From the NCBI GenBank assembly GCA_023230825.1, contig JALNWO010000033.1, positions 1 to 12,510 of the forward strand: DNA of 12,510 nucleotides, written 5' to 3'. Shown in pieces: positions 1 through 7,535 of the stretch (position 1 is the first letter of the stretch; every line of letters begins with the position of its first letter). Source of the DNA: Acholeplasmataceae bacterium (lineage in GTDB: Bacteria; Bacillota_I; Bacilli_A; Acholeplasmatales; Acholeplasmataceae). The notes below the pieces were generated by a model. The model worked only from the letters and a program-made list of their open reading frames with translations, was not told the DNA's origin and ran no database searches. The position numbers and the translations under genes were made by a program.

Positions 1-42
1 AAAAAGAATGCTTCAGAAATAGTTGAAATATTAAGTAAATAA
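1..42 (+). CDS. 3' end of an unidentified upstream gene (partial)
   Basis: Frame 1 is open from the left edge to a TAA at 40-42 and encodes 13 C-terminal residues, KKNASEIVEILSK. The other two forward frames hit stops within this stretch. The gene ends 24 nt before the nifJ start, with the nifJ ribosome binding site in the gap and no terminator, so it is probably co-transcribed with nifJ. The amphipathic tail is too short to assign a family. An enzyme of acetyl-CoA or acetate metabolism would fit the context, but that is only a guess from position. Confidence 0.5.
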   Translation, partial: KKNASEIVEILSK

Positions 43-66
43 ACATATTCAGGAGGAAGTTAAAAT

Positions 67-3000
67 ATGGCAATCAAAAAAGTGATTAAATCCATGGATG
101 GTAACGAAGCAGCGGCACATTGTGCGTATGCGTTTACCGAAGTTGCGGGCATTTATCCAATCACACCATCCACGCCCATGGCAGAACATGTCGATTTATG
201 GGCTTCAGAAGGCAAAAAGAATTTGTTCGGTATGCCGGTTAAAGTCATTGAAATGCAAAGTGAAGCAGGTGCTGCGGGTACAGTTCACGGGTCATTACAA
301 ATGGGTGTTTTGACAACAACGTTTACAGCATCTCAAGGACTTTTATTAAAAATCCCGAACATGTATAAAATAGCGGGTCAACTTTTACCGGGCGTTATTC
401 ATGTTGCAGCGAGATCAATCGCTTCACAAGCGCTCTCAATTTTTGGTGACCATCAAGACGTTTATGCAGCGAGACAAACAGGATTTGCATTTTTGGCATC
501 ATCCTCAGTTCAAGCTTCAATGGACTTAGCGGGTATCGCTCACTTAGCAGCGATTAAATCAAGCATTCCTTTCGTTCATTTCTTTGATGGCTTTAGAACT
601 TCGCACGAAGTTCAATCGATTGAAGTCATGGATTATGAAGTGTTTGATCGTCTATTAGACCGTGAAAAACTCCAAGCGTTTAGACAAACAGGATTAAACC
701 CTGAAAGACCAGTTACAAGAGGAACAGCACAAAGTGACGACGTTTATTTCCAAACACGAGTCTTACAATCTACACATTATGAAGCTGTACCTGACATCGT
801 TAATGAATATATGCAAGCCATATCAGAAGTGACTGGCCGCGACTACGCACCGTTTACTTATTATGGTGATCCAAAAGCAACTGACATCGTCATCGCGATG
901 GGTTCTGTCTGTGAATCAACAAAACAAGCTGTTGATTACTTAATGAAAAAAGGTGAAAAAGTAGGTTTGCTAACTGTTCATTTATATCGTCCATTTAGCA
1001 CCAAATACTTCTTAGATAAGATGCCAAAGACAGTTGAAAGAATTACTGTTTTAGACCGGACCATGGAAAATGGTGCGACAGGTAATCCACTTTATTTAGA
1101 TGTTAAATCAATATATTACGGTACCGAAAATGCTCCACAAATTTTAGGTGGTGTTTATGGACTTTCCTCAAAAGATACAACTCCGGCAATGTTGTTAGCA
1201 GTCTATGAAAATATGAAAACAACCCAAAAAGATCATTTCACCATTGGTATCGTTGATGATGTGACTCACACATCTTTAACATATGACCCAACGATTGATC
1301 TAACTGATGGCAAAACAACCGAATTATTATTCTTTGGTTTAGGCTCTGATGGAACGGTAGGGGCAACTAAAAATATTACCAAAATTATTGGTGATAACAC
1401 CAACCTTTACTCCCAAGCATACGCATCATACGACTCGAAAAAAGCAGGTGGCGTTACGAGAATGCATGTTCGCTTCTCCGATCAACCAATTCGTTCAACT
1501 TATTTAGTAAACTACCCTGATTTTATCTCTTGTTCAACTGATACGTACTTACGTAAATACGACATGCTTAAAGGCTTAAAAACAGGCGGTACTTTCTTAC
1601 TTAATACACAAACAACGCTTGAAGATATTGAAGAATTCTTACCCAACAAAGTGAAGCGCCAACTCGCTATTAAAAAAGCGAAGTTCTTCATTATTAATGC
1701 TGTTGATTTAGCCTATGAAATTGGCTTAGGTAGACGGATTAACACGATTATGCAATCTGCATTCTTTAAATTAAATAACCATTTAATGGATGCAGAAAAA
1801 GCCAACGAATATATGAAAGAATATGCTGAAAAATCATACGGACGTCGCGGCGAAGCAATCGTTGAAATGAACTGGACTGCCATCGATGCAGGCTATGATC
1901 AAATCGTAGAAGTTCCCGTTAATCCAGAATGGGCACTCTTATCTGAAGAAGATCCAGTTGATGCATCGGATCGTCCTGATTTCGTGAAGAAAATTGCAGA
2001 TATCGTCAACGCGATTGAAGGAAATTCACTCCCAGTATCGGCCTTCTTAGGTTATGAAGATGCACGGATGGAAAGCGGAACTGCAGCCTACGAAAAACGC
2101 GGCATCGCAAACTTTGTCCCTGAATGGCGAAGTGAAAACTGTATTCAATGTAACCAATGTGTCTTTGCTTGTCCTCATGGTGTTATCCGCTCTTTCTTAA
2201 CGGATGAGCAAGAAGTCCAAAATGCACCTGAAGGAACGAAATTTTTACAAGCACGTGGTAAAGATGTGGCTCAATATCAATTTACAATTCAAGTATCAAC
2301 ATTAGACTGTACCGAATGTGGTGTTTGTGTTGAAGTTTGTCCAACACCAGAAAAATCACTCGCAATGGTACCGATCGGTCAAGAACTCGCAAACAACGCG
2401 CAACAAACAGCAGACTATTTCTTTAATGAAGTGACTTATAAAGATATGGGTGATAAAAATGCAAAAGACTTAAGTTATCGTCAACCACTCTTTGAATTTT
2501 CAGGCGCATGTGCGGGTTGTGGTGAAACACCTTATATTAAAGCTTTAACACAACTTTATGGTGATCATTTAATTATTGCCAATGCAACAGGTTGTTCATC
2601 GATTTATGGTGGTTCATTCCCAGCAACACCATACACAACCAACGCAGAAGGTCGTGGACCGGCGTGGGCAAACTCTTTATTTGAAGACAATGCTGAGTTT
2701 GGATTTGGGATGCGAATTGCTCGCGAAACGATTAGAGATCGGGTTCAAACACTCTTAAGTGACCATATGGAAGACATGCCAGAAGCGCTTCAAGCGTTAG
2801 CGAATGAATGGATTGAAAACCGTAAGAGCGCATCTGTGACTCGAAAACTGAAACCAGAAATGGTACAAGCACTTGAACAAATCGATGCACCTTACGCAAA
2901 AGAACTATTAAGTATTAAAGATTACTTCGTCAAAGCATCTCAGTGGATTATTGGTGGAGACGGATGGGCTTATGACATCGGTTACGGTGGTATAGACCAT

Positions 3001-3609
3001 GTCATCGCTAATAACGAAGATGTCAATATCTTAGTTTTAGATACAGAAGTTTATTCAAACACAGGTGGTCAATCATCTAAATCAGCTCCAACAGGTTCGA
3101 TTGCTAAGTTTACAGCAGCTGGTAAAAATACGAAGAAAAAAGACTTAGCCGCAATCGCGATGAGTTATGGACACGTTTATGTAGCTCAAGTTTCTCATGG
3201 TGCCAACCAAAACCAAGTGATTAGAGCTCTAAAAGAAGCTGAAGCTTATGAAGGACCTGCCATTGTTATTGCTTATTCACCTTGTATTGAGCACGGAATT
3301 AAAGGTGGTTTAACACAATCCTTTGCTCAAGCGAAACTAGCAACTCAATGTGGTTACTGGCCAACCTTTAGATTCGACCCAAGACTCGAAGATCTCGGCA
3401 AGAACCCCTTCCAAATTGACAGTAGACCTCCAGTATGGGATAAATATCATGAATACTTACTTAACGAATCTCGTTACGCACAACTTGCACAAATCAATCC
3501 AGACAACGCAGAACAACTTCTCAACCAAAACTTAATGGATGCGAAAAAACGTTGGAAAATGTATCAAAGATATGTTGCCATGGACTACAGTCTCGATCCA
3601 GAAGAATAA
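67..3609 (+). CDS. nifJ: Pyruvate:ferredoxin (flavodoxin) oxidoreductase, single-chain
   Basis: This cytoplasmic enzyme converts pyruvate + CoA + oxidised ferredoxin to acetyl-CoA + CO2 + reduced ferredoxin. At 1180 aa it is full length for the homodimeric family. The N-terminal pyrimidine-binding domain has YPITPS (Thr33), Glu66 in EMQSEAG and Arg116 in HVAARS, which correspond to the pyruvate/TPP residues of the Desulfovibrio africanus enzyme. GDHQDVYAAR (127-136) and DRTMENGATGNP are family signatures. Two CxxCxxCxxxCP motifs (Cys692/695/698/702 and Cys748/751/754/758) form the ferredoxin-like two-cluster domain. The C-terminal TPP domain has Cys815, Cys818, Cys843 and Cys1073 for the third 4Fe-4S cluster, GDG at 964-966 and Asn998 in YSNTGGQ for Mg-TPP. 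Every expected catalytic and cluster residue I checked is present. The start is set by AGGAGG at 51-56, 10 nt before the ATG. The enzyme is oxygen-sensitive, which indicates anaerobic metabolism. The gene ends in its own terminator. Confidence 0.97.
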   Translation: MAIKKVIKSMDGNEAAAHCAYAFTEVAGIYPITPSTPMAEHVDLWASEGKKNLFGMPVKVIEMQSEAGAAGTVHGSLQMGVLTTTFTASQGLLLKIPNMYKIAGQLLPGVIHVAARSIASQALSIFGDHQDVYAARQTGFAFLASSSVQASMDLAGIAHLAAIKSSIPFVHFFDGFRTSHEVQSIEVMDYEVFDRLLDREKLQAFRQTGLNPERPVTRGTAQSDDVYFQTRVLQSTHYEAVPDIVNEYMQAISEVTGRDYAPFTYYGDPKATDIVIAMGSVCESTKQAVDYLMKKGEKVGLLTVHLYRPFSTKYFLDKMPKTVERITVLDRTMENGATGNPLYLDVKSIYYGTENAPQILGGVYGLSSKDTTPAMLLAVYENMKTTQKDHFTIGIVDDVTHTSLTYDPTIDLTDGKTTELLFFGLGSDGTVGATKNITKIIGDNTNLYSQAYASYDSKKAGGVTRMHVRFSDQPIRSTYLVNYPDFISCSTDTYLRKYDMLKGLKTGGTFLLNTQTTLEDIEEFLPNKVKRQLAIKKAKFFIINAVDLAYEIGLGRRINTIMQSAFFKLNNHLMDAEKANEYMKEYAEKSYGRRGEAIVEMNWTAIDAGYDQIVEVPVNPEWALLSEEDPVDASDRPDFVKKIADIVNAIEGNSLPVSAFLGYEDARMESGTAAYEKRGIANFVPEWRSENCIQCNQCVFACPHGVIRSFLTDEQEVQNAPEGTKFLQARGKDVAQYQFTIQVSTLDCTECGVCVEVCPTPEKSLAMVPIGQELANNAQQTADYFFNEVTYKDMGDKNAKDLSYRQPLFEFSGACAGCGETPYIKALTQLYGDHLIIANATGCSSIYGGSFPATPYTTNAEGRGPAWANSLFEDNAEFGFGMRIARETIRDRVQTLLSDHMEDMPEALQALANEWIENRKSASVTRKLKPEMVQALEQIDAPYAKELLSIKDYFVKASQWIIGGDGWAYDIGYGGIDHVIANNEDVNILVLDTEVYSNTGGQSSKSAPTGSIAKFTAAGKNTKKKDLAAIAMSYGHVYVAQVSHGANQNQVIRALKEAEAYEGPAIVIAYSPCIEHGIKGGLTQSFAQAKLATQCGYWPTFRFDPRLEDLGKNPFQIDSRPPVWDKYHEYLLNESRYAQLAQINPDNAEQLLNQNLMDAKKRWKMYQRYVAMDYSLDPEE

Positions 3610-3631
3610 TCAAATTTTAGTCATTTAAAAT

Positions 3632-3664
3632 AAGGGTTTGGAAAATTTCCAAGCCCTTTTCTTT
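3632..3664 (+). terminator. Intrinsic terminator after nifJ
   Basis: Inverted arms at 3632-3644 and 3646-3658 pair over their whole length apart from one G-U wobble, leaving a realistic stem of about 11 bp with a small AT loop. A T-rich tail (TTTTCTTT) follows. It lies 22 nt past the nifJ stop and separates nifJ from the opp genes. Confidence 0.88.
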
Positions 3665-3750
3665 ATCCTTATTACTAATAACACAGCGATATTATTCGAC
3701 AAACGAGCAAAAGAAAAAAAAACAAAAAAATAACGAAAACTTTTTAAAAA

Positions 3751-3759
3751 TGCCATAAT
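3751..3759 (+). promoter_or_regulatory. Candidate extended -10 promoter upstream of oppA
   Basis: TGC-CATAAT matches an extended -10 element (TGn followed by five of six -10 bases). No convincing -35 lies 16-18 nt upstream, but a long A-rich tract at 3709-3732 could act as an UP element. The predicted RNA would start near 3766 and carry a leader of about 120 nt before the oppA start at 3887. The rest of the 3665-3886 gap is AT-rich with no gene that I would call. Confidence 0.45.
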
Positions 3760-3770
3760 CTTTATAAACT

Positions 3771-3886
3771 AGGAGAAAGGTATGCGTTTTCATTGTGTTT
3801 TAGTCCTTTTTTCCCACTTTATATTGACTCAAAACCAATTTTATAGTAAACTCTTAATAAACCAATATTGGAAAAGGAGAGAAAAA
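3771..3886 (+). other. In-frame upstream start with its own RBS (leader or misleading start)
   Basis: AGGAG at 3771-3775 sits 6 nt before an ATG at 3782 that is open and in frame with oppA for 35 codons. The extension begins MRFHCVLVLFSHF and ends KRREK just before the oppA methionine. Using it would bury the lipoprotein signal peptide inside the protein, so I do not take it as the main oppA start. It may be chance or a translated leader that influences the downstream start. Confidence 0.3.
3824..3852 (+). promoter_or_regulatory. Second candidate promoter close to oppA
   Basis: TTGACT (3824-3829, five of six -35 matches) is followed after 17 nt by TAAACT (3847-3852, four of six -10 matches). 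Transcription would begin near 3859, giving a short leader that already contains the oppA ribosome binding site. This is weaker at -10 than the site at 3751. Either or both could be used. Confidence 0.3.
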
Positions 3887-6226
3887 ATGAAAAAATTCTT
3901 ACTGGTTTTATTCTTATTTGCAAGCGCAGTCGTTCTCTATGCTTGTAAACCAACAGAAGATCCAGACGGCCCACAAGTAGACATTGATTATGCACCTAAA
4001 CTTGTTGGCGTTACGGATGTTGCGATTTACAAAGATGCTGAGTTTGACGTTTTACAAGGCGTTTCTGCAACTGACGAAGTTGATGGTAATTTAACTTCTT
4101 CAATCAAAGTGTTCCCAACATCAGTTGATACATCTGATTATGGTGATACTGTTGTATTCTACTCTGTCACGAACTCTAAAGGATTAACAACGACTCTATT
4201 CAGAGTTGTATCAGTTGTTCTTATGGAGACCCACGCACAAGGTGAGTATAACTTCAAGTTTGCATCATCTGAATTAAGAAACACATTCTTTGCTGCAGCT
4301 GAAAAATGGTTATTAGATACCGGCGCTGGTGGTGTACCTCTATTCGCAAACGCTGGATTTAGTATGTTCAGTGATAGAATGGCGTTAGTTTCTGAAACTT
4401 CACTTCCTGTTCTTGGATTCGGTACAGGTTGGTCAACAATGACTGCTGATGACTCTACAGTTACAGTAGAAGGTGTTCCAGGTCAAGCTGGTAAATATAC
4501 ATATCGTGCTGCTTTAAGTACGAACCCAACGACCTTTAACGCATGGATTTCAGACGACTCTAACACATCTGACGCAATCGATCCATTCTTAGGCGCTCTT
4601 TATGGCTTTAACTTCAACGAAGATAAGACAGGATATGTCCTTTCTGCAGATTTAGCTGGTGGAGATCCAATTCCTCATAACGAAACAGTTCTCGACTCTG
4701 GCGTTACTATTTCTAAAGTATGGCGTGTTCCAGTTCGTGAAGGCTTAAAATGGTCATTCCACCCAAGTGTTGACACAACTGGATGGGATTTAAACATTAC
4801 AGCTCAAGACTTCATCGATACTTATAAATTAGCTCTTGACTTAGGTTGGTTCCGTGCTATTTCTGGTGGTGGACACTTCTGGGCAAGCTCAAACCCAATC
4901 GTTGGTGCTCAAGATTACCGCGATAAAGTTGTAGCTGCTGATCCTGAAGATCCAGCTGACTGGGATGATGTTGGTATTAAGATTGTTACTGTTGATGGCG
5001 TTGATTATCTAGAATATGAATTTGAAATTGACTTATCAAGCTGGAACGTACGTTACTGGCTAGGTTCAAACTCAATTTCCCCAATTTCTATGGATCTTTA
5101 CAACTCACTTACACCTGTTAGTGGTGTCGTTCCTTATGGTACAACTCCAGAAACTACAGCTTACCATGGTGCGTATGTATTAGATTACTATGAAGCTGAT
5201 CAAGTTTTAAGATATTCTAAGAACCCTAACTACCATACTCCAGATGAGATCTTCTTTACAGGACGTAACTACCAAATCATCGCGACTGACGTTTTAAGAT
5301 TCCAATCATTCATCGCTGGTGACTTAGACTCTGTTGGCGTTCCAACAAATGAGTACGAAAACTATAAGAATGATCCAAGACTTAAGAGAGTTCCAGGCGC
5401 AACTACATTCCGTATGGGCGTTAACGCATTCCAAACCAAAGCTGTTCAAGAAGAAAACTTCCCAGCTGACACATATGGCGATTGGATGCCAAAAGCTATC
5501 TTAGGATATGCTGATATGCAAAAAGCACTTTACTTTGGTGTTGAAAGAGATTACTTAGCATATGACATTCTTAAGACATCTGAAGTACAACAATTCCACT
5601 TCACTGATGCTTACTTAGTTGACCCTGAAAGTGGTATTTCCTTCCGTGACTCTGCAGAATCTGCATTAGTTGAAGACGGATTATCAGTAGAAACTCATGG
5701 TTACTCAGCAGCTGCTGCTACAGCATTCTACAAATCTGCAGTTGCTCAAGCTGTTGCTGATGGATTCTACACGCCAGGTACAGCTGCTAACCCAAGAGAA
5801 ATTGAATTAACATTAGTCGTTCAAGCTGACTCTGTTGGCCAAGCTAACTTAGCAACTTACTTAACAGAACAATACGAAGACCTCTTTAAAGATGATGTTA
5901 ACCACATCAACATTAAGATTAAAACAGTCTTTGCAACGTTCCCAGACAACTACTATTCACACGCACTTATCGGTCAATTTGACTTAGTCGTTGGTGGTAT
6001 TTCTGGTTCAACGCTAGACGCAGCAAGCTTCTTAGAAGTTTATGCATCTGACAACCGTGGTGGATTCACATTCGCATGGGGCTTTGATACATCAGTTCCT
6101 GAAATCGAAGTTACTTACGAATGGGATGGCGCAACTGTTACTGAAATTTGGTCATTTGACGCAATTCAAATGGCACTTAACGGCGACGTTTACGTTGTTG
6201 ACGGTAGAGAAGCTCCAAGACCATAA
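3887..6226 (+). CDS. oppA: Oligopeptide ABC transporter substrate-binding lipoprotein with N-terminal Ig-like domain
   Basis: This is the surface-anchored receptor that captures peptides for OppBCDF (family SBP_bac_5). I chose the ATG at 3887 because AAGGAG (3874-3879) precedes it by 7 nt and it exposes a lipoprotein signal: a KK start, a hydrophobic run, then LYAC with Cys20 as the lipidation site. I see no other cysteine in the 779-aa protein. Residues about 33-111 (APKLVGVTD...GVSATDEVDGNLTSSI...) resemble a DUF5011/Ig-like domain. The binding fold follows: NPTTFNAWISDDSNTSD near 210-225, WRVPVREGLKWS from 279, and YHGAYVLDYYEADQVLRYSKNPNYH from 426, a typical family-5 stretch. The protein is clearly longer than ordinary OppA proteins of about 540-600 aa. 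Peptides are the likeliest ligand from operon type, but a different solute of the Dpp/Opp/Nik group cannot be excluded. Confidence 0.88.
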   Translation: MKKFLLVLFLFASAVVLYACKPTEDPDGPQVDIDYAPKLVGVTDVAIYKDAEFDVLQGVSATDEVDGNLTSSIKVFPTSVDTSDYGDTVVFYSVTNSKGLTTTLFRVVSVVLMETHAQGEYNFKFASSELRNTFFAAAEKWLLDTGAGGVPLFANAGFSMFSDRMALVSETSLPVLGFGTGWSTMTADDSTVTVEGVPGQAGKYTYRAALSTNPTTFNAWISDDSNTSDAIDPFLGALYGFNFNEDKTGYVLSADLAGGDPIPHNETVLDSGVTISKVWRVPVREGLKWSFHPSVDTTGWDLNITAQDFIDTYKLALDLGWFRAISGGGHFWASSNPIVGAQDYRDKVVAADPEDPADWDDVGIKIVTVDGVDYLEYEFEIDLSSWNVRYWLGSNSISPISMDLYNSLTPVSGVVPYGTTPETTAYHGAYVLDYYEADQVLRYSKNPNYHTPDEIFFTGRNYQIIATDVLRFQSFIAGDLDSVGVPTNEYENYKNDPRLKRVPGATTFRMGVNAFQTKAVQEENFPADTYGDWMPKAILGYADMQKALYFGVERDYLAYDILKTSEVQQFHFTDAYLVDPESGISFRDSAESALVEDGLSVETHGYSAAAATAFYKSAVAQAVADGFYTPGTAANPREIELTLVVQADSVGQANLATYLTEQYEDLFKDDVNHINIKIKTVFATFPDNYYSHALIGQFDLVVGGISGSTLDAASFLEVYASDNRGGFTFAWGFDTSVPEIEVTYEWDGATVTEIWSFDAIQMALNGDVYVVDGREAPRP

Positions 6227-6277
6227 CCCGTTTTAAAGTCATTGTTTATTCGTTTAATCAATTTAGTTTATTAGACA

Positions 6278-6338
6278 ATTAACAAAAAATAACCAAGCAA
6301 ACTGTAAATTATTTGCAGTTTGCTTGTTATTTGTTAAT
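6278..6338 (+). terminator. Long stem-loop between oppA and oppB (attenuating terminator or mRNA stabiliser)
   Basis: Arms 6294-6309 and 6311-6326 are complementary over 16 positions with one G-U wobble, so the hairpin is nearly continuous to its apex. Outer arms 6278-6286 and 6330-6338 add nine more pairs after a small asymmetric bulge. The tail is U-rich (TTATTTGTTAATTT) but not a clean T run. Its place after the receptor gene suits partial termination or 3'-end protection, which would give more oppA than oppBCDF message. Confidence 0.65.
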
Positions 6339-6395
6339 TTACAAAAAAGTTATTCATTTTTTTTTATTAATGACCTATATTTTTTAAGTTAAATG

Positions 6396-6404
6396 TGTTA
6401 TAAT
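6396..6404 (+). promoter_or_regulatory. Extended -10 promoter for oppBCDF
   Basis: TGT-TATAAT is a perfect extended -10 element. The -35 position is poor (the nearest match, ATGACC at 6370-6375, is 23 nt away), which is common for extended -10 promoters. Transcription would start near 6411, about 50 nt before oppB. It lies just after the oppA stem-loop, so oppB-F can be expressed apart from oppA. Confidence 0.65.
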
Positions 6405-6461
6405 GTCAAGCAGACTTATACATTAATAAAGAAAAATAAATTGCAGGAAAGCAGGGGAAGA

Positions 6462-7535
6462 ATGTTAAGATATATTTTGATTCGGACAGTCTGGGTTTTC
6501 ATTATTTTATTCGCCGTTCTGTCCATTAACTTCATTATCTTTAAACTTGCACCTAACTATCCGCCAGCAGAAAAAGATGCTAGGGAAATCTTTTATGCCC
6601 GCCAAGTCAATGACGGTTATATGACCGATCGTCTGGAAACAGACCCCGTCATGATTGGGAAGATTTTATCTGGGGAAATTATTCTCCCCAAGGGCTCTTA
6701 TGTAGCTGTTGAAAGAGATGGAGCAAGATTAAGAATTTTTGAACCGATACCGATTTCAGTTCAATATGTTGTTTGGGTAAAAAATGTTTCCCAAAGCAAC
6801 TGGGGGGTATCAACGCGCCTACGGCCGAACGTACCCGTCTTTGATATATTAGGAGAAAGAATTGAAGTAACTTTAAGACTCAATTTAATTGCCCTAATTG
6901 TTTACATACCTGTCGGACTCTTTTTTGGAGTTTTAGCAGCCTTACGTAAAGACAGCTTAACCGATAACGCGATTTCATTAGGAGTGATGATTTTCATTTC
7001 GATTCCTAGTTTCGTACTCATGTTATTTTTAGTTTTAGTCTTTGGTTATCAGTTGGGGTGGCTACCATACCGGTTCCCGGCCGCTGACGTGACCGGCGCA
7101 AGGTTTTATACAGGGATGATTTTACCTGTCTTAGGACTATCCTTCGGTTCAATTGCTGGTCTGACTCGTTTAACGAGAGCAGAACTATCTGAAGTTTTAA
7201 CCTCAGAATTCGTTTTACTCGCACGGACAAAAGGATTGTCAAGACCACAAGCGGTTATTCGTCATGCGATGAGAAACTCACTCGTTCCTTTAGTGCCAAG
7301 CATTATTGGTTCTTTCGTTGGACTTTTAAGTGGTTCCGTTGTTATTGAACGGATTTACAGTATTCCTGGGGCAGGAAGACTGTACTTAGACGCCCTTCAA
7401 AATGGAAACTACGACTATAACGTCTTATTAGCACTCGGTGCTTTCTATACAAGTATCGGTCTTCTCGCATCCTTACTCGTTGACCTTTCTTATGGAATCG
7501 TTGACCCGAGAATTCGTATGGGAGGTAGAAAATAA
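6462..7535 (+). CDS. oppB: Oligopeptide ABC transporter permease OppB
   Basis: One of the two membrane subunits forming the peptide channel. The start is the ATG at 6462, preceded by AGGGGA (6453-6458). An earlier in-frame ATG at 6393 overlaps the promoter -10 and so is not usable. The 357-aa product begins MLRYILIRTVWVFIILFAVLSINFIIF, a typical OppB first helix. An external loop of about 95 residues follows, then the permease core starting around FDILGERIEVTLRLN. The cytoplasmic EAA loop that docks on the ATPases is EFVLLARTKGLSRPQAVIRHAMRNS. The C-terminus ends DLSYGIVDPRIRMGGRK, as usual for the family. It is about 40-50 residues longer than common OppB proteins, mostly in the first external loop. 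Its stop overlaps the oppC start (TAATG), indicating translational coupling. Confidence 0.93.
   Translation: MLRYILIRTVWVFIILFAVLSINFIIFKLAPNYPPAEKDAREIFYARQVNDGYMTDRLETDPVMIGKILSGEIILPKGSYVAVERDGARLRIFEPIPISVQYVVWVKNVSQSNWGVSTRLRPNVPVFDILGERIEVTLRLNLIALIVYIPVGLFFGVLAALRKDSLTDNAISLGVMIFISIPSFVLMLFLVLVFGYQLGWLPYRFPAADVTGARFYTGMILPVLGLSFGSIAGLTRLTRAELSEVLTSEFVLLARTKGLSRPQAVIRHAMRNSLVPLVPSIIGSFVGLLSGSVVIERIYSIPGAGRLYLDALQNGNYDYNVLLALGAFYTSIGLLASLLVDLSYGIVDPRIRMGGRK

Noticed and set aside
3709..3732. A-rich tract as a phase-variation switch
   Set aside because: The runs are broken by G and C and lie well before the likely promoter. An UP element or simple AT-rich spacer is a more economical reading.
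6393..6461. Longer OppB start at 6393
   Set aside because: The ATG overlaps the -10 box of the predicted promoter, has no ribosome binding site, and adds 23 polar residues before a typical OppB N-terminus that has its own site at 6453-6458.
7018..7248. Minus-strand open frames inside oppB, oppC, oppD and oppF, including 7018-7248, 7342-7626 and 9016-9252
   Set aside because: They are antisense to strongly conserved transporter genes, resemble no family, and have no supporting signals. They are treated as chance.
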